Source: Bacillus sp. BP-3 | GTDB taxonomy: Bacteria; Bacillota; Bacilli; Bacillales; Bacillaceae_G | Assembly: GCF_028401955.1 (NCBI RefSeq) | Contig: NZ_JAQOTJ010000007.1 | Coordinates: 124,001 to 188,000 of the forward strand | Direction of reading: 5' to 3' | Length of the DNA stretch: 64,000 nucleotides | Shown: positions 46,165-54,995 of the stretch, piece after piece | Layout: each line of letters starts with the position of its first letter | Position numbering within the stretch: position 1 is the first letter of the stretch | Position numbers and translations under genes: made by a program | The notes under the pieces: model-generated | Database searches by the model: none | What the model was told of the DNA's origin: nothing | The model's input: the letters and a program-made list of their open reading frames with translations, nothing else

Positions 46165-46413
46165 ATGAATGAAAAAGATATGGTGAACGATTACTTAGCC
46201 GGGTTAAATGCAAGTTTAACGGGTTATGCAAATTACATTGCGCAAGCGAATAACGAACAATTACATCAAACGTTAATTCAAATTCGTAATCAAGATGAAG
46301 TAAGACAACGTAATTTATATGAATATGCGATGCAAAAAGGCTATTATCAACCAGCGGCTGCAGCAAATCCAATGGTTGTACAGCAGTTAAAAAGTCAATT
46401 GAATGCACAATAA
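46165..46413 (+). CDS. CotF-like spore coat protein
   Basis: An 82-residue protein with VNDYLAGLNASLTGYANYIA and a C-terminal YEYAMQKGYYQPAAAAN stretch, typical of the CotF family of spore coat proteins. The ATG follows ATAGGAG. It forms a pair with the preceding gene. The stop codon is the first base group before a family 1 repeat. Confidence 0.78.
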   Translation: MNEKDMVNDYLAGLNASLTGYANYIAQANNEQLHQTLIQIRNQDEVRQRNLYEYAMQKGYYQPAAAANPMVVQQLKSQLNAQ

Positions 46414-46519
46414 AGTGAAACTTTAATCAGTGGGGGTTATCTTCATCGCCCGCTGATTATCAGCCCTCATCAATTGGGCTTTTACGGGCAGTAATACGGC
46501 CCGCAAATAGCGAGATAAA
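46414..46519 (+). repeat. Dispersed repeat, family 1, long copy D
   Basis: It opens with AAGTGAAACTTTAATCAGTG and closes with GCCCGCAAATAGCGAGATAA like the others, but the middle is expanded by about 55 bp with extra self-pairing blocks (GCCCGCTGATTATCAGC, GGGCTTTTACGGGC). Confidence 0.75.
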
Positions 46520-46533
46520 AACAGAAATATTTC

Positions 46534-46572
46534 AAAGCGGATAACGTAATCGAGACGTTACCCGCTTTTTTT
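46534..46572 (+). terminator. Terminator of the coat gene pair
   Basis: AAAGCGGATAACGT pairs with ACGTTACCCGCTTT with one internal mismatch, followed by T-run. Confidence 0.85.
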
Positions 46573-46638
46573 GTGAAAATAAAACATTCGGAACTTTGTC
46601 GGAATTATGTGCAAAGGGACATAAAATGTCTATATTAT

Positions 46639-46656
46639 TTGTGATACTTTTCACAA
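46639..46656. promoter_or_regulatory. Rex operator of ldh
   Basis: TTGTGATACTTTTCACAA matches the Rex consensus TTGTGAANNNNTTCACAA at 13 of 14 fixed positions, 95 bp before ldh. Confidence 0.78.
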
Positions 46657-46750
46657 GTTGTACATGGTTTCTATGGTAAAAGCTTCTATAATAAAACGTG
46701 TGAGTTATATAAAACAAAGAAGGCTATATTAGGAAGCAGGGGAGATCATC

Positions 46751-47701
46751 ATGAATAGAAGTACAAGAAAAGTTGCAATTATAGGTACTGGGTTAGTTGG
46801 ATCTAGCTGTGCGTATTCTATTGTGAATCAAGGAATCTGTGAAGAATTAGTGTTAATTGATATTAATCATGAACGGGCAGTTGGCGAAGCAATGGATTTG
46901 TCACACTGCATGAATTTTACAAATACAAGAACAAAAGTATATGCAGGAACTTATGAAGACTGTAAGGATATGGATATTGTTATTGTTACAGCAGGACCTA
47001 CTCCAAAACCAGGACAAAGTCGTCTTGATACTTTAAGAGTAGGTGCGAAAATTATGGAAAGTGTCGTATCAGAGGTTATGAACAGCGGATTTCAAGGTAT
47101 TTTCTTAATTGCCTCTAATCCAGTTGATATTATGACTTACCAAGTTTGGAAGCTATCCGGTCTTCCGAGAAACCGTGTGATTGGTACTGGAACATCTTTA
47201 GATTCTTCTCGCTTACGAACAATTTTGTCTGAAATATTTGAGGTGGACCCGCGTAGCATTCACGGTTACTCATTAGGACAACATGGCGATTCACAAATGG
47301 TTGCTTGGTCTCACGTAACAGTTGGCGGAAAACCAATTCTCCAAATTTTAGAAGAGCAAAAAGAACGATTTGCAGATATTGATTTAGATTCGATTGTTGA
47401 ACAAACTGCAAAAGCGGGTTTAGAAATTTCTAAACGAAAAGGAACAACTTATTACGGCACCGGGAACTCCTTAGCTTATATTGCACGTTCTATTTTTAAT
47501 GATGATTATCGTGTTATGGCTGTATCAACAATTCTAGATGGTGAATATGGTGAGTATGAAATTTGTACAGGTGTCCCAGCTATCATAACAAGAGATGGTG
47601 TAAAAGAGATTGTTGAGCTGAGCTTAACAGAAGCTGAAGAAAGTCAATTTGCACAATCAAATGATATTTTACGTGACTATATGAAAATAATTGGTTGCTA
47701 G
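46751..47701 (+). CDS. ldh: L-lactate dehydrogenase
   Basis: A 316-residue NAD-dependent enzyme reducing pyruvate to lactate. The glycine loop GTGLVG is at 12-17 and proton donor His178 in GQHGDS; substrate Arg residues in QSRLDTLR and the NPVDIMT block are present. It differs from malate dehydrogenases at the specificity loop ([10 protein letters not shown]). B. cereus-group strains carry several ldh genes. The Rex box predicts repression until NADH builds up, as in oxygen limitation. Confidence 0.94.
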   Translation: MNRSTRKVAIIGTGLVGSSCAYSIVNQGICEELVLIDINHERAVGEAMDLSHCMNFTNTRTKVYAGTYEDCKDMDIVIVTAGPTPKPGQSRLDTLRVGAKIMESVVSEVMNSGFQGIFLIASNPVDIMTYQVWKLSGLPRNRVIGTGTSLDSSRLRTILSEIFEVDPRSIHGYSLGQHGDSQMVAWSHVTVGGKPILQILEEQKERFADIDLDSIVEQTAKAGLEISKRKGTTYYGTGNSLAYIARSIFNDDYRVMAVSTILDGEYGEYEICTGVPAIITRDGVKEIVELSLTEAEESQFAQSNDILRDYMKIIGC

Positions 47702-47721
47702 ATTAGATGAAGGTAAAACAG

Positions 47722-48735
47722 ATGAAGGAATATATCATGCCTCGTATATTTAAAGGGTCTGCAGGAATTGCACAAGGTATTTTCGTATCTCTTGGAATTG
47801 GCCTACTGATTGAGAATATAGGAAGAATTGGCGATATTCCAACGTTAATTACAATCGGAATTGTTGCGAAATCACTTATGGCGCCGGCAATTGGAGCAGG
47901 GATTGCTTTTATGCTCGGAGCAAATGGACTTGTCATTTTCTCAGCGATGGTTGCAGGAACGATTGGAGCTGGAGCGATTTCGATTACTACAGCCGGTTTA
48001 ATGATTAAAACTGGCGAACCAATCGGTGCGTTATTAACAGCGACGCTAGCGATTTATATCGGTAAACGGTTAAGCGGAAAAACAGCTTTAGATATGATGC
48101 TCGTTCCGTTTGCGTCAATATTAGGTTCAGGTTTAGTCGGTATTTGGTTATCTCAAAATATTACGCCTGTCTTAAATACAGTTGGGGAATTTATTAAAGA
48201 TAGCTCAGCTGGTAACCCGTTTATCGCGTCTATTGTACTTGCAGTTGTTTGGGGGTTGTTATTAATGTCTCCAGCGTCATCAGCAGCTCTAGCAATTGCA
48301 CTTAGCTTAGATGGTGTGGCAGGCGGTGCGGCACTTGCAGGATGCGTCGCTCAATTTATTGGATTCGCTGTTATTTCTGCGAAAGAAAATAATTTAGGCG
48401 GTATTTTAGCGCAAGCTCTTTGTACACCGAAAGTGCAACTTCCGAATATCACTAGAAATCCAATGATTCTTGTACCAACTGTTGTTGCGAGTGCGATTGT
48501 AGGTCCTGTATCAGCGCTTGTCTTCCAAATCACAGCAGGGAAAGAAATTGCAGGTCTTGGACTTAGTTCTTTAATCGCACCAATTAATTTGATTTCAAGC
48601 AAAGGATTGAGCGTTGTTCCAGCGATGATGATTACTTATATCGTAATTCCAGTAGCTGTTTCTTATATACTGTATATGATTTTGAAAAAAACAGGTCGCA
48701 TTAAACCTGGCGACATGACTGTACCACAATCTTAA
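47722..48735 (+). CDS. PTS_EIIC_2-type membrane transporter (PfoR-like)
   Basis: A 337-residue polytopic protein rich in Gly/Ala helices (for example FVSLGIGLLIENIGRIGDIP, then LMSPASSAALAIALSLDGVA). It matches the PTS_EIIC_2/PfoR family, named for a likeness to PTS IIC domains; no IIA or IIB partner is nearby, and sugar phosphorylation is unproven. ATG 47722 has AAGGT at good spacing; ATG 47707 is an alternative. It follows ldh by 20 bp and may share its Rex control, which would suggest an organic-acid role. Confidence 0.82.
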   Translation: MKEYIMPRIFKGSAGIAQGIFVSLGIGLLIENIGRIGDIPTLITIGIVAKSLMAPAIGAGIAFMLGANGLVIFSAMVAGTIGAGAISITTAGLMIKTGEPIGALLTATLAIYIGKRLSGKTALDMMLVPFASILGSGLVGIWLSQNITPVLNTVGEFIKDSSAGNPFIASIVLAVVWGLLLMSPASSAALAIALSLDGVAGGAALAGCVAQFIGFAVISAKENNLGGILAQALCTPKVQLPNITRNPMILVPTVVASAIVGPVSALVFQITAGKEIAGLGLSSLIAPINLISSKGLSVVPAMMITYIVIPVAVSYILYMILKKTGRIKPGDMTVPQS

Positions 48736-48791
48736 AGACTAGTAAGAGTGTTTTAAAATATGCCAATTTGAAAATCTCCTCTTACATAGAG

Positions 48792-48824
48792 AAAAGCAGA
48801 CTGAAGAAGCCACAGTCTGCTTTT
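48792..48824. terminator. Bidirectional terminator
   Basis: AAAAGCAGACTG pairs with CAGTCTGCTTTT over AAGAAGCCA, between the permease and the opposing PAP2 gene. Confidence 0.9.
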
Positions 48825-48835
48825 GTTGTTATAGA

Positions 48836-49477
48836 TTATACGCCGGCTTGCACAGTAATCTTTTGCTCACGTGATTCAAATACATAGTGCATGGCTGCAT
48901 AGAGGAAGCTTCCTAGTACGACACCTGCTACCACATCTACAAAGGCGTGCTGTTTTGTAAATAAGGTAGACAAAATAATGAGCACACCAACAAATATTAG
49001 CAGGCAGTACATCCATTTACTTTGTTCCTTTCGCTTAAAGGCTGTAATCATAATGACAAATGTTGTGAGTACGTGAATACTAGGAAAACAATTCACCGGT
49101 TGATCGAGACTATAAATATAGCGTACTAAATTAGCAAATACATCATTGCCGATTACTTCAGGGCGTGTTACTGTTGTTTGCCACATATAATAGACGCTAA
49201 AGGAAGTGAGTTTCCCGAATAGGACACTACTTAATGTAACATAATAGAGTTTTCGATCTGCAAAGCAGTAATAAATAAGAGCGCCATATAAATAAGGGAA
49301 CCAAAGTAAATATGGAACGATAAATTCTTTTGTGAATGGAATCCATTCATCTATTTTTGTTGTTACATTTACAGCGCCTACTGTGGAGTGATTGAGCACG
49401 TCATAAAGGGCACTTACAGGTATAAGTAGGAGTAGGTAAGATAATGGGATAAAGGCTGAAAACTTATTATTTTTCAT
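48836..49477 (-). CDS. PAP2 superfamily phosphatase
   Basis: A 213-residue protein with about six transmembrane helices. Catalytic motifs are CFPSIHV (PSxH with nucleophile/acid His) and TKQHAFVDVVAG (H and D of motif 3), preceded by a TVTRPEV stretch. The branch looks like the inositol-phosphorylceramide-synthase-like PAP2 group. It would remove phosphate from a lipid or exchange a head group. The start at 49477 follows TAGGAGA; the upstream frame has no site. Confidence 0.9.
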   Translation of the reverse strand: MKNNKFSAFIPLSYLLLLIPVSALYDVLNHSTVGAVNVTTKIDEWIPFTKEFIVPYLLWFPYLYGALIYYCFADRKLYYVTLSSVLFGKLTSFSVYYMWQTTVTRPEVIGNDVFANLVRYIYSLDQPVNCFPSIHVLTTFVIMITAFKRKEQSKWMYCLLIFVGVLIILSTLFTKQHAFVDVVAGVVLGSFLYAAMHYVFESREQKITVQAGV

Positions 49478-49537
49478 AGTAATTCTCCTATTTGTAATGT
49501 AATAACTTAGAACTTGAAAAATTATAATATAAAACAT

Positions 49538-49832
49538 ATAAATGAACCATCGATTTTTCTAACATTTTTTACAAATAACCTTACAGTTTTGTCACTATAT
49601 CATATTATGAGGTCTTGATGCGGGTGTGCTTAAGAGAAGTTACCATTAATTAAACGTTTGTTTAAGTAGTATGTTCGTTTTTTATGCCTTAATCAAACGT
49701 TTGTTTAAGTAGTATGTTCGATTTTATGGCACTAATCAAACGTTTGTTTAAAACGCTAGCTAGAGAATTGGCACAGTCAAAACGTTCTATAATCTTTTTT
49801 TATTAACCACCTTATTTATTCAAAGAAAAGAC
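49538..49832. other. Intergenic region with an operator-like array
   Basis: No gene is seen between the PAP2 gene and the MCP. The region holds the 43-bp-spaced array and then AT-rich DNA up to a hairpin. Confidence 0.6.
49650..49753. repeat. Three-copy, 43-bp-period operator-like array
   Basis: TTAAACGTTTGTTTAAG (copy 1) and TCAAACGTTTGTTTAA (copies 2 and 3) recur with exactly 43 bp between equivalent bases (C at 49655, 49698 and 49741). AGTAGTATGTTCG follows copies 1 and 2. Copy 1 is a perfect dyad TTAAAC-GTTT-GTTTAA; the others have one change. The motif looks like binding sites of a TetR- or LacI-type protein, roughly four helical turns apart. Confidence 0.82.
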
Positions 49833-49874
49833 AAATAACGATACATATTACATATCGCTATTTCTCTTTTTTTA
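49833..49874 (+). terminator. Terminator-like hairpin upstream of the MCP
   Basis: AAATAACGATA pairs with TATCGCTATTT with one mismatch, followed by CTC and seven T. No plus-strand gene ends before it, so it may end a leader transcript or attenuate the MCP. Confidence 0.5.
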
Positions 49875-49924
49875 TTATAAACTATTTAACGTAATATAAA
49901 GATAAACAAGGAGGCCGTGACTTA

Positions 49925-51643
49925 ATGTCATTTCTAAAAAATAGTAAAATTGGTACAAAATTAAACATGTTAATGATTACAGCCACTATTGCATGTATTC
50001 TTTTATCGATCATAGGAGTTATGGGATTAAAGAAAACAGGTGAAGCTTCTGCAAGTATGTATAAAGAAAGGTTACTTCCGATTTACTGGATAGAATCTGT
50101 AGAATCTAATTTTCATTATACACTTAAGAACCTGACAGAACTTATGATTACAACAGACGAACAAAGAAATGAACAATTAGTAAGTAACATGGAGCAAGCA
50201 CGAAACAAAAATAATGAGTTATTAAAAAAGTATGAGTCTGGAATAAGCTCGCAAGAAGAAAAACAATTATATGAAAATTTTCAGAACAATCTTCGTGAAT
50301 TAAGAACGCATATAGATAAATCAAAAGGTTTAGCAATTCAAAATAAAAATGAAGAGGCGTATGCTTACTATTTAAAAGAAGTCGATCCTAGCATGCAAAA
50401 AACAGCTAAATCTATTCAAGAGCTCATCAGCTATAATAGTAATCAAGCAGAAAAATTACAGGAAAATAATATCAATAGTGCGCGGGATGCAGTGCTTATG
50501 TTTATTGTTATTTCAGTTATAGCTGCTATTAGTATTATATTCATTGGATATATTATTAAAAGATCCGTTAGGAATCCAATTGCTTTACTGCAGCATGATA
50601 TGGAACAAGTGGCAAATGGTAATTTAATGATACGTACTTCCTATGAATCAAATGATGAATTAGGAAATATCGTTACTTCTTTTAATCATATGTTAGATAA
50701 CTTGCAACAACTAATGGAGAAAATCAAAATAACGACAGAAGAAATTATTTCCTCTACAGATAGCATGTTACAGAATACAAAACAGGCATCTCAAATCTCT
50801 ACCGAAGCTGTTCAAACAATTCACGAAGTGAACAAACAAATAGTAGGACAAGTTACGAGTATTCAAGAGAGTTCGATAGCAATGAATGACGTAGCAGATG
50901 GCGTTCAAATAGTAGCTGAATCCGCATCAACTGTTGCTGAAGTTGCTGTTGTCACAACAGATCGTGTGAATAGTGGAAGTGAAGTTATCAAGCAATCTAT
51001 TACGCAAATGAATAATGTTCATAAAGTTGTTGAGGAAACATCTACGGTAATAGAACGTCTTGTTATGCGTACGCAAGACATCGATAAAGCTTTAAATGCG
51101 ATTACGAATATTGCGGAGCAAACAAACCTTCTTGCTTTAAATGCTGCAATTGAGGCAGCTCGTGCAGGAGAAAATGGTAAAGGTTTTGCAGTTGTTGCAG
51201 CTGAAGTGAGAGATTTAGCTGAACAGTCAAAGCAATCGGCAAGTGAAATTAATGATTTAATTAAGTCTATCCAACAAGATACAAAAGATACTGTTCAAAT
51301 CATGAAAAAAGGGCAAGAAGAAGCAACACAAGGAAGAAATGCTGCTAATGAAGCAGACCAAGCATTTTCAATTATTATGAAAGACATTCATAAAATATCA
51401 CATCAAATTCAAGAAGTCTCAGCGACAACAGAAGAAATGTCCGCTGGAACAGAAGAAATTAACGCTTCATTATTGGTAGTATCAGAAACTTCTACAAAAG
51501 TAGCGAAAGATACGAATCAGACTGTACAAGCAATTCAAACACAAGCATCGTCAATTACAGAAATAACAAATCAATCTATGCAAATAAAAGGAAAAATTGA
51601 AGAGTTAGAAGGATTGATTTCACAATTTAAAATTGAAGGATAA
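49925..51643 (+). CDS. Methyl-accepting chemotaxis protein with a 4HB_MCP sensor
   Basis: A 572-residue receptor: TM1 about 12-33, a four-helix-bundle extracellular domain (about 37-185), TM2 about 190-212, HAMP about 213-265 and a cytoplasmic hairpin with [20 protein letters not shown] near 397-416. The start follows GGAGG by ten bases. An operator-like array and an attenuator-like hairpin precede it. Confidence 0.94.
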   Translation: MSFLKNSKIGTKLNMLMITATIACILLSIIGVMGLKKTGEASASMYKERLLPIYWIESVESNFHYTLKNLTELMITTDEQRNEQLVSNMEQARNKNNELLKKYESGISSQEEKQLYENFQNNLRELRTHIDKSKGLAIQNKNEEAYAYYLKEVDPSMQKTAKSIQELISYNSNQAEKLQENNINSARDAVLMFIVISVIAAISIIFIGYIIKRSVRNPIALLQHDMEQVANGNLMIRTSYESNDELGNIVTSFNHMLDNLQQLMEKIKITTEEIISSTDSMLQNTKQASQISTEAVQTIHEVNKQIVGQVTSIQESSIAMNDVADGVQIVAESASTVAEVAVVTTDRVNSGSEVIKQSITQMNNVHKVVEETSTVIERLVMRTQDIDKALNAITNIAEQTNLLALNAAIEAARAGENGKGFAVVAAEVRDLAEQSKQSASEINDLIKSIQQDTKDTVQIMKKGQEEATQGRNAANEADQAFSIIMKDIHKISHQIQEVSATTEEMSAGTEEINASLLVVSETSTKVAKDTNQTVQAIQTQASSITEITNQSMQIKGKIEELEGLISQFKIEG

Positions 51644-51659
51644 ACATTATCTATAAATA

Positions 51660-51744
51660 TAAGAGACGGCTAATTAAAAAGCCCCCAATTTCAAAATGTG
51701 TTAGCGTTTAAGTAGTGGGGATTTGACAGTCGTCTCTTTTTCTT
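51660..51744 (+). terminator. Long terminator hairpin of the MCP
   Basis: AAGAGACGGCT pairs with AGTCGTCTCTT over about 60 bp that contain an inner pair (GCCCCCA with TGGGG). A T-run follows. Confidence 0.65.
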
Positions 51745-51788
51745 CTTTTTTGCAGTATTATTATTTCAATAAAATATCATGCAAGGAC

Positions 51789-52235
51789 TTAAATAGATTG
51801 GTTATATATATTGATATATTTGGTAATCTTTTCATTTAATGGTGCTAAAAAGTCTGTAAATCCCGAACTCGTTGCACAAACGCCATTTATATGATGTAAA
51901 GAAAGTTTCTCGTGTAAGAGAAATTCACCTTGATGTCCAAATACTTGTATATGCGCATTCATTTGCTCTGAATCTTCTTGTGTCGATACAAGGATGTAGT
52001 GAAATGCCTTTACAGGAATGGCATGCGTTTTACAATACATATTTTCATTTTTTATGCCGCTTTGTGTTGTTATTTGAAACTGGAGAATTTCTTTGTTTAT
52101 AGTAATGGAAAATGTTGTTGTTTTTAACTTTGTATCGGTGAACTTATCGAGCTCTTCAAGTTGCAACTGGATTGTAGTTTGATCTGGAAATTCGTAAATT
52201 TGTTGCTGGATTACTGTGCGAATTGGTAGCTCCAT
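51789..52235 (-). CDS. Hypothetical protein
   Basis: A 148-residue soluble protein, probably beta-rich with an amphipathic end. It opens MELPIRTVIQQQIYEF and contains GVCATSSGFTDFLAP near the C-terminus. I do not recognise a domain. AAGGAGATTATTTATTAT stands before the ATG, so a ribosome-binding site is present at long spacing. It is flanked by AT-rich gaps. Confidence 0.6.
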   Translation of the reverse strand: MELPIRTVIQQQIYEFPDQTTIQLQLEELDKFTDTKLKTTTFSITINKEILQFQITTQSGIKNENMYCKTHAIPVKAFHYILVSTQEDSEQMNAHIQVFGHQGEFLLHEKLSLHHINGVCATSSGFTDFLAPLNEKITKYINIYNQSI

Positions 52236-52594
52236 ATAATAAATAATCTCCTTTTCTTTATGTGCTATAACATATAGAACAAAAGAACTAATATAAAAAT
52301 TTCAAGTAATACATAAGGGTAATTTTTTATTGTTCATTAAAGAGAATACATGATGATTTATTAAAAAACAATATAAATTAATATAACATTCTGTATTTTA
52401 AAAACTATATATCAACGTCTATGGATATTCTGTTGAGATAATTTTTTTCGATAGTAAAATGTTTTTAAGAACCTGTAAAAAAAATAAAAATTTTGCAGGA
52501 TAAAAGAAATTTCTAGCGAAATAAGTAAAAGTTTGAAATGAAAAAATATTTCTTATATGATAAGGATAAAGGTTAGTGAAAAGTAGGTGAATGT
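52236..52594. other. AT-rich intergenic DNA before yusI
   Basis: No gene is seen. The one notable element is CCTGTAAAA...TTTTGCAGG around 52471-52500, a short hairpin in very AT-rich sequence. Confidence 0.55.
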
Positions 52595-52960
52595 ATGTCA
52601 GTAACATTTTATTCATACCCAAAATGTGGAACATGCCAAAAGGCAAAAAAATGGTTAGATGCAAATGATGTAGCGTATGAAATGGTTCATATTGTTGAAA
52701 ATCCACCTTCTAAGGAGGAACTTCGTAGTATATATGAAAATAGTGAATTACCACTAAAGAAATTCTTTAATACAAGTGGAATGCGTTACCGCGAGCTTGG
52801 GTTAAAGGAAAAGCTAAAAGATGCAAGTGAAGAAGAAATGTTGGACATGCTCGCTTCTGATGGCATGTTAATCAAACGACCAATTGTAACAGGCAGTAAT
52901 GATGTAACGGTTGGCTTTAACGAAGAGCAATTTGAAAGCGTGTGGAAAAAGTACCAATAA
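52595..52960 (+). CDS. yusI: ArsC/Spx-like thioredoxin-fold protein (YusI)
   Basis: A 121-residue protein of the ArsC/Spx family. CGTC at residues 11-14 is the redox pair. It has the family's RPIVTG segment late in the chain (about 95-100), as in Spx and arsenate reductase. Spx usually has CxxC too, but this shares position and sequence with B. subtilis yusI, next to gcvH. A reductase role is likely but not proven. Confidence 0.9.
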   Translation: MSVTFYSYPKCGTCQKAKKWLDANDVAYEMVHIVENPPSKEELRSIYENSELPLKKFFNTSGMRYRELGLKEKLKDASEEEMLDMLASDGMLIKRPIVTGSNDVTVGFNEEQFESVWKKYQ

Positions 52961-53002
52961 GGTGCTTTTACATAATTAATAACATTCATTGGAGGTACAG
53001 AC

Positions 53003-53386
53003 ATGAGCATTCCAAAACAATTACGTTACTCTGAAGAACACGAATGGGTACAAGTTGAAGGCAACCAAGTTATTATCGGTATTACAGATTTCGCACAACA
53101 CGAATTAGGAGATATCGTATTCGTTGAACTTCCTGAAGTTGGTGCAACAATTGCAGTTGACGAGCCATTCGGAAGTGTAGAGTCTGTTAAAACAGTTTCT
53201 GAATTATACGCGCCTGTAGCAGGTAAAGTTGTAGCAGTAAACGAAGATTTAAATGACAAGCCAGAGCTTGTTAACGAGTCTCCATACGAAGGTGCATGGA
53301 TGATTAAAGTTGAGCTTGAAGATGCAGGTCAAGTAGAGAAATTATTAACTGCAGAACAATACGAAGAAATGATTAATCAAGACTAA
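53003..53386 (+). CDS. gcvH: Glycine cleavage system H protein
   Basis: A 127-residue lipoyl carrier. Lipoylated Lys63 is in [11 protein letters not shown]. It shuttles the methylamine group between P, T and L proteins and in Bacillus also relays lipoate to other complexes. It is alone here, with gcvT/P elsewhere, as in B. subtilis. ATG follows TGGAGG. Confidence 0.95.
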   Translation: MSIPKQLRYSEEHEWVQVEGNQVIIGITDFAQHELGDIVFVELPEVGATIAVDEPFGSVESVKTVSELYAPVAGKVVAVNEDLNDKPELVNESPYEGAWMIKVELEDAGQVEKLLTAEQYEEMINQD

Positions 53387-53390
53387 TCTG

Positions 53391-53418
53391 AAAAAGACAG
53401 CTGAGAGCTGTCTTTTTT
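53391..53418 (+). terminator. Terminator of gcvH
   Basis: AAAAAGACAGCT pairs with AGCTGTCTTTTT over GAG. Confidence 0.9.
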
Positions 53419-53479
53419 AGTTGTGCAGTTTTTAAAGGTATTTGTATTATATGAAATGCCGATTGAAAAACCAACAAAA

Positions 53480-53615
53480 AGACCTTTCTTTTTAGGTGCG
53501 CAAGAACATCTGGCCATGCATAGAAGCGGTCAGGGCCATTTCCTGCGAGGTAAAAAGCACCTGTACGTCAGAAGCTCCATCCCCCTCACATTCTGAGCAA
53601 GCCGCTTCCGCTTTT
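53480..53615 (+). repeat. Mixed dispersed-repeat unit
   Basis: Left part CCTTTCTTTTTAGGTGCG and GAAGCGGTCAGGGCC is like the units at 35451 and 35602; right part GCGAGGTAAAAAGCACC, CAGAAGCTCCATCCCCCTC and GAGCAAGCCGCTTCCGC is like family 2. It lies between gcvH and yusF. Confidence 0.7.
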
Positions 53616-53713
53616 AATCACAAAAATAAACAGGAAACAACATTAAAATATCGAATATACTATATACTAAAGACAAGGTTGTATCATAGTATATGCTGAT
53701 CGGGTGATGCTAA

Positions 53714-54058
53714 GTGGTCTATGTGGAAAAAGTAATTATTGTTGAAGGTAAGTCAGATAAGAGAAAGATCGAAACGATTATTAGAGAACCGGTGGAAATT
53801 GTTTGTACAAATGGTACAATTAGTTTGTCGAAAATGGATGAACTCATTGACCAGCTGTATGATAAAGAAGTATATGTTCTTGTGGATGCAGATGATGCAG
53901 GAGAGAAATTACGCAAACAGTTTCGCCGAGAATTTCCACATGCTGAACATATTTACATCGACCGTTCGTATCGAGAGGTTGCGACTGCACCGTCATCTCA
54001 TTTAGCGAACGTTTTATGGGGAGCTGACATTGACGTCTATACAGAATTTTTACGGTAA
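53714..54058 (+). CDS. yusF: Toprim-domain protein (YusF/YusG-like)
   Basis: A 114-residue stand-alone toprim domain. The acidic residues are Glu11 in VEGKSD and the DxD of DADD at 58-61, which bind magnesium in primases, topoisomerases and OLD/M5 nucleases. I started it at GTG behind CGGGTGA. Single-domain toprim proteins include RNase M5, which is larger; this one's substrate is unknown. It corresponds to yusF in the yus block. Confidence 0.88.
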   Translation: MVYVEKVIIVEGKSDKRKIETIIREPVEIVCTNGTISLSKMDELIDQLYDKEVYVLVDADDAGEKLRKQFRREFPHAEHIYIDRSYREVATAPSSHLANVLWGADIDVYTEFLR

Positions 54059-54069
54059 GGAATGGTACA

Positions 54070-54369
54070 ATGATTGATTGGACAGGACATGAAGCAGAAG
54101 CTGCAGTTAGAGACCAAGAAAAAACGGTGTTATACGTATATACGCCAATGTGTGGTACGTGTCAGCTTGCGAAAAAAATGTTAACGGTTGTTGAGGCAGC
54201 GTTGTCTCATTTAGAAATTGGAATGCTGAATGTAAATTATGCACCGCATTTTGCGCGGGAGTATCAAATTGAAAGTGTTCCGTGTTTACTTATATTTGAG
54301 AAGAATCAGCTTGTAAAGAAAATATATGCATTTCAATCTGTGGAATATTTATATATGGAATTACAATAG
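54070..54369 (+). CDS. yusE: Thioredoxin-like protein (YusE)
   Basis: A 99-residue thioredoxin fold. The active-site pair CGTC is at 28-31 and the cis-Pro in ESVPCLLIFE. Note the CGTC rather than CGPC, as in yusI nearby. It starts 11 bp after yusF and probably shares its transcript. A thiol-reductase role is likely; the partner is unknown. Confidence 0.9.
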   Translation: MIDWTGHEAEAAVRDQEKTVLYVYTPMCGTCQLAKKMLTVVEAALSHLEIGMLNVNYAPHFAREYQIESVPCLLIFEKNQLVKKIYAFQSVEYLYMELQ

Positions 54370-54390
54370 GCGGCAAAAATTTTGCCGCCT
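54368..54390 (+). terminator. Hairpin after yusE
   Basis: AGGCGGCAAAA pairs with TTTTGCCGCCT, no T-run. It may act as a weak terminator or mRNA end stabiliser. Confidence 0.6.
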
Positions 54391-54523
54391 CGACATATTT
54401 CTTGGGAAATAGTAAGGAATAAATGTTTTTTGGTACAGCTTTTGTCGAGAGAATGATACAGGAGAGCGCGTTATAAAAATGGAATGGTTATATGTAAAAC
54501 GTGATATGAGGAGTGTGATAAAG

Positions 54524-54868
54524 ATGAAATTGTATTCACTGCTTCAATCATTTGTAACATATGCCAATACGCAATGTCACTTAGAACCATTATTACCACA
54601 ATTCGAGAAGATTGTTTGTTTTACTTTCCAAGATGAATGTTATTCATTAAATATTTCAAGAGAGAAAATTGAACTTATAAATGGTGCGGTGGGAACAGAA
54701 CAGCTTGTTTGTTTTCAAGAAACAGATTTGCGATTGTTGATTACAGGGCAAGTCCGCTTGCAGTCGCTATTGCGCCGAAATGCGATTACATATAAAGGGA
54801 CTTATCGAACGATGTTATTATTAGAATCGGTATTTCATATTTGCAAACCGTTAAGAGTTGGCGCTTAA
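54524..54868 (+). CDS. yusD: SCP2-like sterol-carrier-domain protein (YusD)
   Basis: A 114-residue protein with the SCP2-like pattern of a hydrophobic beta-sheet and late helix (ISREKIELINGAV, then DLRLLITGQVRLQSLLRR). It matches yusD by length and position. ATG 54524 follows GAGGAG; an earlier start at 54479 lacks a site. A lipid- or acyl-binding role is inferred from the fold. Confidence 0.78.
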   Translation: MKLYSLLQSFVTYANTQCHLEPLLPQFEKIVCFTFQDECYSLNISREKIELINGAVGTEQLVCFQETDLRLLITGQVRLQSLLRRNAITYKGTYRTMLLLESVFHICKPLRVGA

Positions 54869-54995
54869 CTTTCAGAAAGTTTATTTTTTGCTAAAAATTT
54901 CTGTTGACATCTATTTCATGCGTTGATACAATTCAAAACATAAAATAACGAAAACTTCATAACGATAAAATCAGACGAAATTTATATCTGATTTT

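Noticed and set aside
49650-49753. A CRISPR array
   Set aside because: Only three short dyads with near-identical spacers and no cas gene.
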